Assembly (NCBI RefSeq): GCF_000190635.1
Contig: NC_015172.1
Location: 1,488,001 to 1,552,000, forward strand
DNA length: 64,000 nt
Source: Syntrophobotulus glycolicus DSM 8271
GTDB lineage: Bacteria > Bacillota > Desulfitobacteriia > Desulfitobacteriales > Syntrophobotulaceae
Direction of reading: 5' to 3'
Made by a program: the position numbers and the translations under genes. Shown here one piece after another: positions 50,374-59,857 of this stretch. Below the pieces are notes generated by a model. That model was given only the letters and a program-made list of their open reading frames with translations. It made no database searches and was not told the DNA's origin. Every line of letters begins with the position of its first letter. Position 1 is the first letter of the stretch.

Positions 50374-52728
50374 CTATTCGACGACACGCATAGCCCTCAT
50401 GGCATTGAGAATGGCAATGATCGCCACACCCACATCCCCGAATACGGCTTCCCACATGGTGGCAATTCCTAAAGCGCCCAGGACAAGGATGACGGCCTTT
50501 ACTCCCAAGGCAAAAAGAATATTCTGCCACACTATGCCGCGGGTTTTGTGCGCAATCCGGATTGCGGAAACAAGCTTTGAGGGTTCATCCGTCATCAGCA
50601 CGACATCGGCTGCCTCAATGGCCGCATCGGAGCCGAGCCCTCCCATCGCGATGCCGATATCTGAACGGGCAAGCACGGGGGCATCGTTGACGCCGTCGCC
50701 GACGAAGACCAGTTTCCCCTTGGCTGGTTTCTCCTTTTCCAGGTTTTCCAGCTGTTCAACCTTTTGATGGGGCAGAAGGTCGGCGTAAACCGCGTCAAGT
50801 CCGATTTCACCGGCGATTTTCTCGCCGACGGTTTTGCTGTCCCCTGTCAGCATGACAAGGCTTCTCACTCCGATGGAGCGCAAATCCTTGATTGCCTGCT
50901 TACTGTCCGGTTTAATTTCGTCAGAGATGACAATGGTTCCGGCAAAGACTCCGTCAACGGCAAGATAGACAACGGTGCCCGAGGTGTCCTCCTTTTGACA
51001 GGGAATATTCTCGGCATCCAGAAGTTTGCTGTTTCCGGCCAGTACCGTCTTTCCGTCCACCTTGACCCGGATACCGAGCCCGGATAGTTCCTCATGCTCC
51101 GAGAGCTTCCGGGTGTCAATTTCCTGACCGTAAGCCTTTTGAATGGAAAGGGCAATGGGGTGGTTGGAATAACCTTCGGCGTGGGCGGCATAGAAGAGCA
51201 GATCATCCTGTGACCAGCCGCCTGCGGCTGTAATTTGGGCAACGTTAAACACGCCTTTTGTCAAAGTGCCTGTTTTATCAAAGACAACCGTATCCACATT
51301 ATTCAGGGCCTCCAGATAATTGCTTCCCTTAATCAAAATGCCGTTTTTCGAGGCGCCGCCGATGCCGCCGAAAAAGCTGAGAGGAATCGAAATGACCAAG
51401 GCGCAGGGACAAGATACAACTAAAAAGACCAGGGCGCGGTTAATCCAATCCGCGAATGTTGCTTCGGCAATAAGCAAAGGCGGAATTACGGCCAGGGCGA
51501 GAGCGGCAAAGACCACAAAGGGGGTATAGTATCTGGCGAATTTTGTGATAAAGTTCTCCGTAGGAGCCTTCTTGCTGCTGGCATTTTGCACCAGATCCAA
51601 AATTTTAGAAATGGTGGATTCGCCAAATTCCTTGGATACCTCAATCGTCAGCAAGCCATTTTTGTTGATTGAGCCGGACAGAACCTCGCTTCCGGGTTCC
51701 ACATCTCTGGGGAGGGATTCCCCGGTCAGGGCCGAAAGATCCAAAGCCGATCTGCCGTCCAGGACTCTGCCGTCAAGAGGAACCTTTTCTCCGGGCTTGA
51801 CAATAATGACATCTCCGATCCCGACTTCTTCCGGTGTGACCTTACGCAATTCATTACCGATTTGCAGATTGGCAAAATCCGGGCGGATGTCCATAAGGGA
51901 AGAAATCGACTTGCGGGAGCGGTTGACGGCAAGCTGCTGAAAAGCCTCGCCAATCTGATAAAAGAGCATGACGGCAACACCTTCGGGATATTCGCCGATG
52001 GCAAAGGCGCCTATCGTAGCCACGCTCATCAGGAAGTTTTCATCAAAAACCTGACCCTTGGAAATGTTTTTCAATGCCCTGTATATGACTTCGCCGCCGA
52101 TCAGGAGATAACTGAGAAAAAATAAAATGAATTCTGCCGGCGTCCCGAAATCGAACAGCATACCGGCGGCAAAGATTGCCGCACCGGTGCCCAGCCCAAT
52201 ACGGTAGGCCCATTTCTTCCAGAAGCGGGATGCTTCCTGGTCATTTTTTTTATTCGTATAGGAAATTTGGATGTCCGGTTCGATCTCCAGGGCGATTTGA
52301 GAGGCCTGCCGGATGATACCGGGTAAATCCTTTTGATTCAAAGCTTCGATGGTGAGCTTTTGAGAAACAAAATCAAGGACTGCCGTTTTTACTCCGTCTA
52401 TCAGGTTAACCTGCTTCTCAATCTTCTGTGCACAGTCGGCACAGCACAGACCAAACAGATAGATTACCTTTTTGCCCGGCTGTAAAGTCTCCTTTTCATT
52501 CATCATGATATCAGGATCGTGCAGTTTTACGATGGAGTCCGCTTGGGCCACAAGGCTGTTGACCTTTTCCCCGTCCGCAATTTCCATCGTGAAGGTTTTG
52601 GAGACAAAATCGACGGTAGCGGAGGAGACTCCTTCCAGATTGCCGACTTCTTGCTCAATCTTTGCGGCGCAATTTCCGCAGCAAAGCCCTTCTAAAATAA
52701 ATTCTTTTCTGATTATTGCTGTATCCAT
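50374..52728 (-). CDS. cadA: Zn/Cd/Pb-exporting P1B-type ATPase
   Basis: 784 residues. Two N-terminal heavy-metal domains carry LCCGNC and LCCADC. Eight membrane helices are expected; the metal-path motif is SCPCALV and the phosphorylation site DKTGTLT, with TGDS and GDGVNDAP in the ATP-binding part. The layout matches CadA/ZntA exporters, which pump Zn(II), Cd(II) or Pb(II) out of the cytosol. The CadC-type repressor gene lies just upstream in the same direction. The 132-nt gap between them holds an inverted repeat (52781-52810). Confidence 0.92.
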   Translation of the reverse strand: MDTAIIRKEFILEGLCCGNCAAKIEQEVGNLEGVSSATVDFVSKTFTMEIADGEKVNSLVAQADSIVKLHDPDIMMNEKETLQPGKKVIYLFGLCCADCAQKIEKQVNLIDGVKTAVLDFVSQKLTIEALNQKDLPGIIRQASQIALEIEPDIQISYTNKKNDQEASRFWKKWAYRIGLGTGAAIFAAGMLFDFGTPAEFILFFLSYLLIGGEVIYRALKNISKGQVFDENFLMSVATIGAFAIGEYPEGVAVMLFYQIGEAFQQLAVNRSRKSISSLMDIRPDFANLQIGNELRKVTPEEVGIGDVIIVKPGEKVPLDGRVLDGRSALDLSALTGESLPRDVEPGSEVLSGSINKNGLLTIEVSKEFGESTISKILDLVQNASSKKAPTENFITKFARYYTPFVVFAALALAVIPPLLIAEATFADWINRALVFLVVSCPCALVISIPLSFFGGIGGASKNGILIKGSNYLEALNNVDTVVFDKTGTLTKGVFNVAQITAAGGWSQDDLLFYAAHAEGYSNHPIALSIQKAYGQEIDTRKLSEHEELSGLGIRVKVDGKTVLAGNSKLLDAENIPCQKEDTSGTVVYLAVDGVFAGTIVISDEIKPDSKQAIKDLRSIGVRSLVMLTGDSKTVGEKIAGEIGLDAVYADLLPHQKVEQLENLEKEKPAKGKLVFVGDGVNDAPVLARSDIGIAMGGLGSDAAIEAADVVLMTDEPSKLVSAIRIAHKTRGIVWQNILFALGVKAVILVLGALGIATMWEAVFGDVGVAIIAILNAMRAMRVVE

Positions 52729-52780
52729 GTGGAAATACCGCCTTTCTGTTTCTCTTTTTAAAGGATTGGCTGCCGGAAGT

Positions 52781-52810
52781 CAGTTGAACGGTTGTCTTGT
52801 TATTCAACTG
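52781..52810. repeat. Inverted repeat between cadC and cadA
   Basis: CAGTTGAA / TTCAACTG arms with a 14-nt loop. The half-sites share GTTGA with the operator upstream of cadC, so a second repressor site or an mRNA hairpin is possible. Confidence 0.4.
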
Positions 52811-52860
52811 ATGGAATAAAAAAAATCCTTTGTTAACACAATGTTCTAAAGGACTGCCGG

Positions 52861-53238
52861 TCAGTCTTCTAAAACATGAATCAGACCCTGATCAAAAATA
52901 TTTTTCACATGCTCATCGGCCAAAGAGTAGTAAACAACTTTCCCGTCCTTACGATTTTTCACAAGCTTGGACTGTCTCAGCACTCTGAGCTGGTGGGAGA
53001 TGGACGACTTGGTCATCCCCAGAAGTACAGCGATGTCGCAGACACACATTTCAGCGCGAAACAAAGCACAAAGAATCTTCACCCGTGTGGAATCGCCGAA
53101 TACTTTAAACAAATCTGCCAGGTCGATCAGATTGTTTTCGTCAGGCATATGCTCCCGAACCTCACTGACGACAGCCTGATGAATGGTATTGCAGTCACAG
53201 CGATCCATACGGTCCATATCTGTAGTATATGCACACAT
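52861..53238 (-). CDS. cadC: ArsR/SmtB-family metal sensor (CadC-like)
   Basis: 125 residues. The helix motif MCVCD near residue 75 is the metal-sensing ELCVCD-type box, and an N-terminal RCDC supplies further cysteines as in CadC. The winged helix contains TKSSISHQLRVLRQSKLV. It should repress cadC-cadA and leave DNA when Cd, Pb or Zn binds. A consensus promoter and a GTTGA...TCAAC operator lie directly upstream. Confidence 0.92.
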   Translation of the reverse strand: MCAYTTDMDRMDRCDCNTIHQAVVSEVREHMPDENNLIDLADLFKVFGDSTRVKILCALFRAEMCVCDIAVLLGMTKSSISHQLRVLRQSKLVKNRKDGKVVYYSLADEHVKNIFDQGLIHVLED

Positions 53239-53258
53239 GATTTCCTCCGCTCTCGATG

Positions 53259-53276
53259 GTTGAGTAATTGTTCAAC
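53259..53276 (-). promoter_or_regulatory. CadC operator
   Basis: GTTGAGTAATTGTTCAAC, imperfect palindrome between the -10 box and the cadC start. Position and half-sites suit ArsR/SmtB-family repression. Confidence 0.65.
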
Positions 53277-53280
53277 TATT

Positions 53281-53308
53281 ATTATAGGCAATATTTTATC
53301 ATTGTCAA
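53281..53308 (-). promoter_or_regulatory. Promoter of cadC-cadA
   Basis: On the minus strand, -35 TTGACA (53303-53308), 16-nt spacer and -10 TATAAT (53281-53286); both boxes match the consensus fully. The operator follows immediately. Confidence 0.8.
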
Positions 53309-53314
53309 GATCAG

Positions 53315-53359
53315 CTGCCTTAGCCAATTGCTTAGTCAGAAAACAATTGGCTAAGGCAG
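53315..53359. repeat. 16-bp perfect inverted repeat between cadC and the surface-protein gene
   Basis: CTGCCTTAGCCAATTG and its complement around a 13-nt loop, without a T tract on either side. It lies between two divergent genes, so it does not end an evident transcript. Confidence 0.6.
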
Positions 53360-53472
53360 AAAAATACAAAAGGAATGAAGAATCAATGCCTTGTCCCACA
53401 TTTCGATTTATGTAGCACTTGTGGCCAATCTATTGATTTTTTTTCATACGGAAGATACGATGAACCCATAAA

Positions 53473-53488
53473 GTTAGACATATCTAAC
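53473..53488 (+). promoter_or_regulatory. GTTAGA-N4-TCTAAC operator upstream of the surface-protein gene
   Basis: GTTAGACATATCTAAC lies between a possible promoter (TTGATT, 17 nt, TACGAT) and the ribosome site, 16 nt before the start. Repressor binding here would block initiation or early elongation. Confidence 0.75.
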
Positions 53489-53504
53489 TAAAAGGGGGAT
53501 GTTT

Positions 53505-56500
53505 ATGGAGAAAATTCAAAAAGCTATTAGGAGGGAAGGTCTTTCAGCGCTGCTTATGGCGCTGATCATAGCGTTTGGCCTGAGCTTGATGAGCCCGGTC
53601 AGCGTTTCAGCCACCGACTTTGGCGACAAGAAGGTTGAGGAGCCGGAGCGGATACTGACAATTGTTTTTGATCCGCAAGGCGGAGAATTTGAGGAGGGCG
53701 GAGCTGTGACCGCCAGGGAAGTTACGCTTCCTGCCTCGTATCTCGATGAAGAATCCGACCGTTATTACGCTTCAGCCGAAGATCTTCCGGCCCTGAACGA
53801 TCGTTCCGGTTACACCTTTACAGGCTGGTACCTTGATGGGGACAAGCTGGAGGAAGGCGACCGCATTTTTGATGAGGTCACATTTGAAGCGCAGTGGAAC
53901 GAGCTCAGCACGGAAGAAGCTTTCGCAGGGAACAGTCCTGCGAATAAATTTGGCGATGACAAAGATTTTACCCAGCCGGGAGAGGAAGTCATCCTTCTTT
54001 TTGATCCGAAAGGCGGTGTGTTTGAAGACGGCACGATAGAGAGCAAGGAAATTACGGCTGAAGCCAGTGATCAAGATGGCGACTATTATTACTACACAGT
54101 CCGGGCTGAGGATTTTCCAAATCTGCAAAACCGTCCCGGTTGCATTTTCGAAGGCTGGTACATGGCTGAGCAGAAGTTGGAGGTCGGTGACCGCGTTTAT
54201 TTAGCGCTTCTTCAATTTGATGCCAAATGGAAAGGGAAGAACGAGGCGTCTGTCGATGAAGACGTGAAAGAGTTTTTTAGCGGGACACTTCCGGATATCA
54301 GGTTTGGCGGGGCAGAGGGTGAAGCACCCGGATTATCCGTGAAGGCCTTGGCTGCCGGCGATAAAAAAAGCGCGGAGACCCTGACCGCGGACGCCGCCGC
54401 CTTAAAGATTACGACAGCGGACATCAGTTCGGCAGTCCAGTTGGATATTGCACTGGAAATGGGAACAGTCGGCACGCATGGGGTGACCATTACCATGCCG
54501 GTTCCGGAGGCGCTGGCCGGTGCCGAAGAGATTGCCGCGATCCATTATGGAAAAACGAAAGAGGCCATGATCTGCGAGTTGTCAGGAGATACCCTGAGCT
54601 TCACTTTGGAATCCTTCAGCCCGGTGGTCCTGCTGGCCGGTGAAGCGCCGAAGGTTGCAACCGTTTATATTAAAAATGTCAAAGGCGGAGCGATTTTGGC
54701 CTTTGATGCCTCCAGAGGTCAGAAAATACTGCCGGTTGGCGAAAATGTCCGGATAGACATTGGCGCCACGCTGTATACGTACCCTTATCCGATGGAAGAC
54801 GGACAGGGGACAATCCGGTACCTTTCCACGAAAGCGGAAACAATGGCAGGCCGACTCATTTTTGAGGATACGGGGATGTCACAGCAAATTACAATTATGC
54901 AGGATACAATCATCTCGGCAGCCTTTGAGCGGGTTGCCGCAAGCGATGCTTCGGTAGCCGTCAATCCGGCAAAGGCCTATTTTCCTGCAGCCAAAGGAGG
55001 GGCAAGCACTTCAATCAGTACGACGCTGACCGCCTCCCGGAACGGGAGCATCCTCAGCGGTGCTGCTTTTAGAAAATCCGCGGATCAAGGCGGGTCAAGC
55101 TTTGACTTCAGTGTGACGGAAAGCGGGGAGCTGAGCAGTGAAGGGAATATTGCTTTGGGAGGCTATACCGTCTATGTCGATGTCACTTACGGCGGGCAAG
55201 CTTATGAAGGGCTTCCGGTGGCGATAACCTCCGGCTCCCGGGTAAATGTTGAATTGTACATTGCGGATAACGTGAGGAGCGGCGATCTCCTCAATATGCT
55301 GGCCAAATCTTACTATGCAAAGGAAAGCACGCTCGCAGACGTTCTGAAGAACGGCTACGGAGTTTTCCCGATCTATAATTACGACAACTTTGCCGGCATA
55401 TATACAGCCGCCGGGAAAAAGGTCTCCGATGACGATGACGTAGTATCCTTGGATAAAAACTATTATTTTCTTAGACACACAAATGATGAAGGAAAGATGT
55501 ACAGTCTGAAGGTTGAGGCGCTTGCCGGCGGCAGTTCAGGCGGCAGCGGCTCAGGAGGGGGTTCAGTCATAACTGACGGCAGCGGAGGAGTACCGGACTC
55601 CTCTATCACGGAAAAAGCGGATAAAATGGAAGTCAGCGTGACCGGCGGCTCCGGCAAAATGTCTTCTTCTCAACTCCGGAACCTGATCAGCAAAAATAAG
55701 GATAAGCCGGTTGTCATTTCCGGAACAAACTATACCATCACCTTTGCCCAAGGCACCATGCAGATCTCTGCCGGCCAGACCGGCATCGACTTCGGAGTCA
55801 GAATCAGTCCCGAGACAGATAACAGCAGTCTGCAAGGCCTGGCCGGGGACAGTCTGGCCCTGGTCCTGAATTTCAACCACAGCGGGGCCTTGCCGGGTGA
55901 AGCCTCCATTACCATCAAAGCAGGCAGCAAGTATGCGGGCCAGACCCTTCATTATTATTACTGCAATCAAAGCACCGGCCAGCTGGAGTACCGGCAGAGC
56001 GCTGTTGTGGACACCAATGGCTTTGTCACCGTCACGCAGAATCGCTGCTCCGACTATGTCTTTCTGACGGAAAAACAGACCGGCAGTCCGGGCAGAACTT
56101 ATGGGGAGAACCGTTATGATACGGCTTTGGAAATCGCCAGGACCTATTTTACCAAGGGAGCGGATACCGTCGTTCTCGTCCGGGGAGACATTTCTGCCGA
56201 CGCCCTGCCGGCGGTGCCCTTGGCCAAAAAACACAATGCCCCTCTGTTGCTTACTCCTCCCGCCAGCCTGCCGGATAACGTCTTAGCTCAGATTAAAGCT
56301 TTGGGCGCCGAAAAGGTAATCATTGTCGGCGGTCCCGGGGCCATAAAGCCCGCGGTGGCAGAAAGGCTTGAAAGTGAGGGAGTTACCGTTGAGCGGATTT
56401 ACGGAGCCAACCAGTACGAAACCGCCTATGAGATTGCCAAAGTGGTCGGCAATGCCACCGGTCAAGCCGCTCTGGTCAATGGAAGCCGTAAACAAACCGC

Positions 56501-57008
56501 CTTCGCTGATGCGTTATCTATTGCCGCTTGGGCCGGATATCAAGGTGTGCCGATCCTTTATGCGGGTGAAAATTCCGGGACACTGCCTGAAGCCACCAAC
56601 CGGGCTTTCAAGGAACTGGGCATCAGTCAAACCCTCCTGATCGGCGGGCCGGGCGTCCTGCCCCAAGCGTTGGAGGCCCTGGTCCCGAAGGCGCAGCGCT
56701 ATGCCGGAACCGACCGTTACGACACCAATGCCCGGGTCTTGAAAGAGCTTCAGCCCAATGCCAAAACCCTCTATGTTGTCAGCGGAGCTGATTTCGCCGA
56801 TGCCCTGGCCGGTGCGGCCGTAGCCGCCCAAAATAACGGCTGGCTGCTCCTGACCGGTACCCAGGGGGGAACGAACGGCCTGACGGCAACACAGCAAAGC
56901 CTGCTGCAGGCGGCCAAAGGAACTGTGCAGGAAATGCAGGTTTTCGGCGGTGCGGCGGCGGTGCCTCAGGCTACACTGGAAGCGGTTAAGGCTTCGCTTG
57001 GACTGTAA
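53505..57008 (+). CDS. CWB2 surface protein with InlB-type repeats, probably iron regulated
   Basis: 1,167 residues from the ATG at 53505, 6 nt after GGGGG; the ATG at 53499 abuts that site. A signal peptide ends near SVSA. Two Listeria-Bacteroides-type repeats (about 48-135 and 160-245) end in GWYLDGDKLEEGDR-like blocks. A middle beta-rich part includes a Gly/Ser linker and a region with HYYYCNQSTGQLEYR and YVFLTEK, which recurs in the giant protein at 1. Three CWB2 repeats (about 865-1167) anchor it to the wall. No NEAT or Shp domain is seen. The operator at 53473 suggests expression under iron limitation, so a role in iron or host-factor capture is possible but unproven. Confidence 0.85.
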   Translation: MEKIQKAIRREGLSALLMALIIAFGLSLMSPVSVSATDFGDKKVEEPERILTIVFDPQGGEFEEGGAVTAREVTLPASYLDEESDRYYASAEDLPALNDRSGYTFTGWYLDGDKLEEGDRIFDEVTFEAQWNELSTEEAFAGNSPANKFGDDKDFTQPGEEVILLFDPKGGVFEDGTIESKEITAEASDQDGDYYYYTVRAEDFPNLQNRPGCIFEGWYMAEQKLEVGDRVYLALLQFDAKWKGKNEASVDEDVKEFFSGTLPDIRFGGAEGEAPGLSVKALAAGDKKSAETLTADAAALKITTADISSAVQLDIALEMGTVGTHGVTITMPVPEALAGAEEIAAIHYGKTKEAMICELSGDTLSFTLESFSPVVLLAGEAPKVATVYIKNVKGGAILAFDASRGQKILPVGENVRIDIGATLYTYPYPMEDGQGTIRYLSTKAETMAGRLIFEDTGMSQQITIMQDTIISAAFERVAASDASVAVNPAKAYFPAAKGGASTSISTTLTASRNGSILSGAAFRKSADQGGSSFDFSVTESGELSSEGNIALGGYTVYVDVTYGGQAYEGLPVAITSGSRVNVELYIADNVRSGDLLNMLAKSYYAKESTLADVLKNGYGVFPIYNYDNFAGIYTAAGKKVSDDDDVVSLDKNYYFLRHTNDEGKMYSLKVEALAGGSSGGSGSGGGSVITDGSGGVPDSSITEKADKMEVSVTGGSGKMSSSQLRNLISKNKDKPVVISGTNYTITFAQGTMQISAGQTGIDFGVRISPETDNSSLQGLAGDSLALVLNFNHSGALPGEASITIKAGSKYAGQTLHYYYCNQSTGQLEYRQSAVVDTNGFVTVTQNRCSDYVFLTEKQTGSPGRTYGENRYDTALEIARTYFTKGADTVVLVRGDISADALPAVPLAKKHNAPLLLTPPASLPDNVLAQIKALGAEKVIIVGGPGAIKPAVAERLESEGVTVERIYGANQYETAYEIAKVVGNATGQAALVNGSRKQTAFADALSIAAWAGYQGVPILYAGENSGTLPEATNRAFKELGISQTLLIGGPGVLPQALEALVPKAQRYAGTDRYDTNARVLKELQPNAKTLYVVSGADFADALAGAAVAAQNNGWLLLTGTQGGTNGLTATQQSLLQAAKGTVQEMQVFGGAAAVPQATLEAVKASLGL

Positions 57009-57102
57009 ACGTTCCGAAATACCTCCGGGTGAATGAAGGAATAATGAACCGGAGCCGGTCAGCCATAAACGACCGGCTCCACAATGATAATGGGCGGGAC
57101 CA

Positions 57103-57705
57103 TCAATAACCGGCAACTGTTCCTGAATATTTCCCTGATGCCGGTTCCAGTGAATGATAGATCTCCGTAATATATTCGAGGATGATCTGTCCCATTTCTT
57201 CAGGCGTCTCGCGGGGTTCTTCAGATATCCACCGGTTCAGCACGTGCCAAAGACCGCCGAAGCCGTAGAAAAAATGGTAGCGGGTTTTATGGTCTAAGTT
57301 AACGCCGGTCATATAGGGTTTTACTTTGAGGGATACATGTTCATAAATAAGTTGATCCATTCTGTCCGCAAAAAAATAGATCATATTGTTTTGTTTCAAA
57401 AGCTTGAGAAAATCGATGTGGTCATGCCATAGCTGAAAATAGGAGACAGTGACAGCCTGAAAAGACAGTTCACTCTTATTAAGAATTTTTTTGGCAAAAT
57501 CCTCAATCACCACTCGGCAATGCAAAGACAGGACTTCTTCTTTTGATTTGAAATAACGGTAAAAGGTTCTTCGGTCTAAATCTGCTTTTTTCGAAAGCTC
57601 TTTGACTTGAATCTCGTTAAAGGGTTTTTTCTGCATCAGGGCAAGCAGGGCATTAATAAACCATTGCTGAGCCTGATTGGGTTTGAAATCTTCTGCTTTG
57701 TCCAT
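57103..57705 (-). CDS. TetR family transcriptional regulator
   Basis: 200 residues from the ATG at 57705, 8 nt after AAAGGAG. The N-terminal helix-turn-helix is KPFNEIQVKELSKKADLDRRTFYRYFKSKEEVL. The C-terminal ligand domain is of the DhaS/TetR_C type, rich in aromatic residues. Targets are unknown; it is divergent from ogt and follows the CWB2 gene tail to tail. Confidence 0.88.
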   Translation of the reverse strand: MDKAEDFKPNQAQQWFINALLALMQKKPFNEIQVKELSKKADLDRRTFYRYFKSKEEVLSLHCRVVIEDFAKKILNKSELSFQAVTVSYFQLWHDHIDFLKLLKQNNMIYFFADRMDQLIYEHVSLKVKPYMTGVNLDHKTRYHFFYGFGGLWHVLNRWISEEPRETPEEMGQIILEYITEIYHSLEPASGKYSGTVAGY

Positions 57706-57850
57706 AAAAAAGACTCCTTTATGTCCCATGTTTTAAAATATGCAGCATTTTATTCGGAGTATTGATTTCTTTCTGCTGTCAAGTGTATCGTAAATAAAGG
57801 AAAGTCACAAGTGAGACATTGAAGTTTTAGTATCGACGTTTCTGAAGGCT

Positions 57851-57883
57851 GACCGATAGATTAAACTGTCGGTCTCTTTTTAT
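57851..57883 (+). terminator. Intrinsic-terminator-like hairpin without an upstream gene
   Basis: GACCGATAG / CTGTCGGTC stem, 6-nt loop, then TCTTTTTATT on the plus strand. The region 57706-57976 otherwise holds only AT-rich promoter-like DNA. It may end a small RNA or act as a leader attenuator for ogt. Confidence 0.6.
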
Positions 57884-57976
57884 TGATCGGACTAATTTCA
57901 TTAAAAAACCTGCTATACTATGCTTAGAATGTACCTATCCGGGACCAAAGCGCTGAACATTCGAGGAGGGATACTC

Positions 57977-58447
57977 ATGAAAAGGGTATGGTATGATGAT
58001 TATCCGATCGGAGTAATTGGAATAGCCGAAGATAGCGGCTCCATCTCTCATCTGTTTTTCGGGAGAGATAAAGGTCCGGCTGGCTTTGAGGTTGGGGCAA
58101 CACCGCTCATTGAAAAAGCGGTGCTGCAGCTCAGAGAGTATTTTGACGGCAAACGGACGGAATTTGACCTGCCGTTATGTTTGCAGGGTACGGAGTTTCA
58201 ACAATCCGTATGGAAAGCTTTGCAAACCATAGCTGCCGCTGAAACCCGCAGCTATAAAGAGATTGCCGTCCAGATCGGAAACCCGAAAGCAGTACGCGCC
58301 GTTGGGATGGCGAATAACCGCAATCCCATATCTATCATTGTTCCCTGTCACCGTGTCGTGGGGGCTGACGGCAGTCTGACCGGCTATGGAGGCGGCCTTC
58401 CCGTGAAAAAATATTTACTGGATTTGGAGAAGCGTTATTATGCCTGA
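57977..58447 (+). CDS. ogt: Methylated-DNA-protein-cysteine methyltransferase
   Basis: 156 residues from the ATG at 57977, 6 nt after GAGGAGGG. The acceptor cysteine is in IVPCHRVVG and the DNA-binding helix in YKEIAVQIGNPKAVRAVG. It removes methyl groups from O6-methylguanine in a suicide reaction. It overlaps the AlkA-like gene by 8 nt, so they form an alkylation repair operon. Confidence 0.95.
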   Translation: MKRVWYDDYPIGVIGIAEDSGSISHLFFGRDKGPAGFEVGATPLIEKAVLQLREYFDGKRTEFDLPLCLQGTEFQQSVWKALQTIAAAETRSYKEIAVQIGNPKAVRAVGMANNRNPISIIVPCHRVVGADGSLTGYGGGLPVKKYLLDLEKRYYA

Positions 58448-59135
58448 TCCCCAATATTTTCAATACGGAGAGAAGGAAATTGCCTACCTGAGATCCCGTG
58501 ACCCTTTGCTTGGGGTCGCGATAGATGAAATTGGGCAGATTGAGCGGGTGGTTATCCCTGATCTGTTTATGGCTTTGGTCAACACCATTGTCGGCCAGCA
58601 AATATCAACAAAGGCTCAAGCCACAATCTGGGCCAGGATGCGGGAACAATTCGTTCCGCTGACCCCGGAAATCATAGGGACGGCAACGGCAGAAGAATTG
58701 CGGACTTGCGGAATATCTCTCCGCAAGGCGTCTTATATCAAGGAAATCGCCGGTTCGGTCTTAAACGGCAGTTTGGATTTGGCGCATTTGCAAACCCTGC
58801 CGGATGATGAAGTTTGTTTGTACCTTAGTCAGATCAAAGGAATCGGTGTTTGGACCGCCGAAATGCTGATGACTTTTTCCATGCAGCGTCCGGATGTGAT
58901 GAGTGCGGGTGATCTGGCAATTCTCCGGGGCTTGCGGATGCTGTATCATCACCGGAAAATTACGCCCAAACTTTTTGCCAGGTACAAACGCCGATATTCG
59001 CCTTATGCCACGGTAGCAAGCTTATATCTTTGGGCAATAGCCGGCGGTGCCTGTCCGGGACTGATCGACCACGCTCCAAAATCAGATGTGCGCAAAAAGG
59101 CAGACGCCAAAAAACAGCAAACCGAAAAAAGTTAA
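58440..59135 (+). CDS. DNA-3-methyladenine glycosylase II (AlkA-like)
   Basis: 231 residues of the helix-hairpin-helix GPD superfamily. The segment LSQIKGIGVWTAEMLMTF is the hairpin motif and the catalytic Asp follows in MSAGDLAILRG. It excises alkylated purines from DNA and works with the Ogt protein of the same operon. The last 20 residues are Lys-rich. Downstream, 59136-59317 shows no gene. Confidence 0.92.
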   Translation: MPDPQYFQYGEKEIAYLRSRDPLLGVAIDEIGQIERVVIPDLFMALVNTIVGQQISTKAQATIWARMREQFVPLTPEIIGTATAEELRTCGISLRKASYIKEIAGSVLNGSLDLAHLQTLPDDEVCLYLSQIKGIGVWTAEMLMTFSMQRPDVMSAGDLAILRGLRMLYHHRKITPKLFARYKRRYSPYATVASLYLWAIAGGACPGLIDHAPKSDVRKKADAKKQQTEKS

Positions 59136-59317
59136 TTCCTCATCTTTATAAATGTCAAAAGCATACCGGATCCGCTGGGAAAACGATCAGTCTGCAGGTC
59201 CGGTTTTGCTCAACGATTGAACAACGTTGCCAGCTATAGATAGGTTATATAATCGTCTATATGTTCATGTGTAAAGAAGGAAAAACATCCTGGGCTGGAA
59301 GCAGGAATAATTAGGGG

Positions 59318-59857
59318 TTGATAGAAATAAAACACGTGCCTAACATCCTGACAGGATCCCGAATCATTTTTTCTCTCGGTCTGCTGTTTGTGAACCCATT
59401 ATCCGCTGAATTTTTTATCCTCTATCTTTTATGTGGGACAACCGATGTTTTGGATGGTTATCTGGCCAGAAGAACCGGCATTGCTAGTTCGTTCGGCGCA
59501 ACATTTGACAGTATTGCCGATTTCATTTTTTTCGGTATAGTACTCATTGTTTTTATTCCGCTAATTCAATGTCCATGGTGGGTTTTATTATGGATAGGCC
59601 TTATCGTGTCGGTGCGTTTCACCACCTTAGGAGTGGGTTATGCAAAATATCAAGAGATCTCTTTTCTGCACACATACGCAAACAAGGCAACGGGGGCGGC
59701 GCTGTTTTTCTTTCCTTTTATTGATCAGCTATTTGGCCTGAAGGTGACGGCGCTATTGGTATGCGGGGCAGCAACCTTTTCAGCGCTTGAAGAACTGGTT
59801 ATCACTTTGACCTCAAAAGAACTGAAAAAAGACACACGGAGCTTTTTCGTCAAATGA
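59318..59857 (+). CDS. CDP-alcohol phosphatidyltransferase family protein
   Basis: 179 residues, several membrane helices. The full family motif D-G-x2-A-R-x8-G-x3-D-x3-D is present in DVLDGYLARRTG ... GATFDSIAD. Such enzymes make phospholipids from a CDP-alcohol or CDP-diacylglycerol; the alcohol here is unknown. The start is TTG at 59318 close to AGGGG; GTG at 59336 is an alternative. Its 3' end overlaps a damaged toxin gene on the other strand. Confidence 0.85.
   Translation: MIEIKHVPNILTGSRIIFSLGLLFVNPLSAEFFILYLLCGTTDVLDGYLARRTGIASSFGATFDSIADFIFFGIVLIVFIPLIQCPWWVLLWIGLIVSVRFTTLGVGYAKYQEISFLHTYANKATGAALFFFPFIDQLFGLKVTALLVCGAATFSALEELVITLTSKELKKDTRSFFVK

Noticed and set aside
50276-50530. 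84-codon minus-strand frame running past the cadA stop
   Set aside because: It mostly overlaps cadA in another frame with cysteine/histidine-rich nonsense, and no ribosome site is seen; the part beyond the stop runs into the terminator hairpin.
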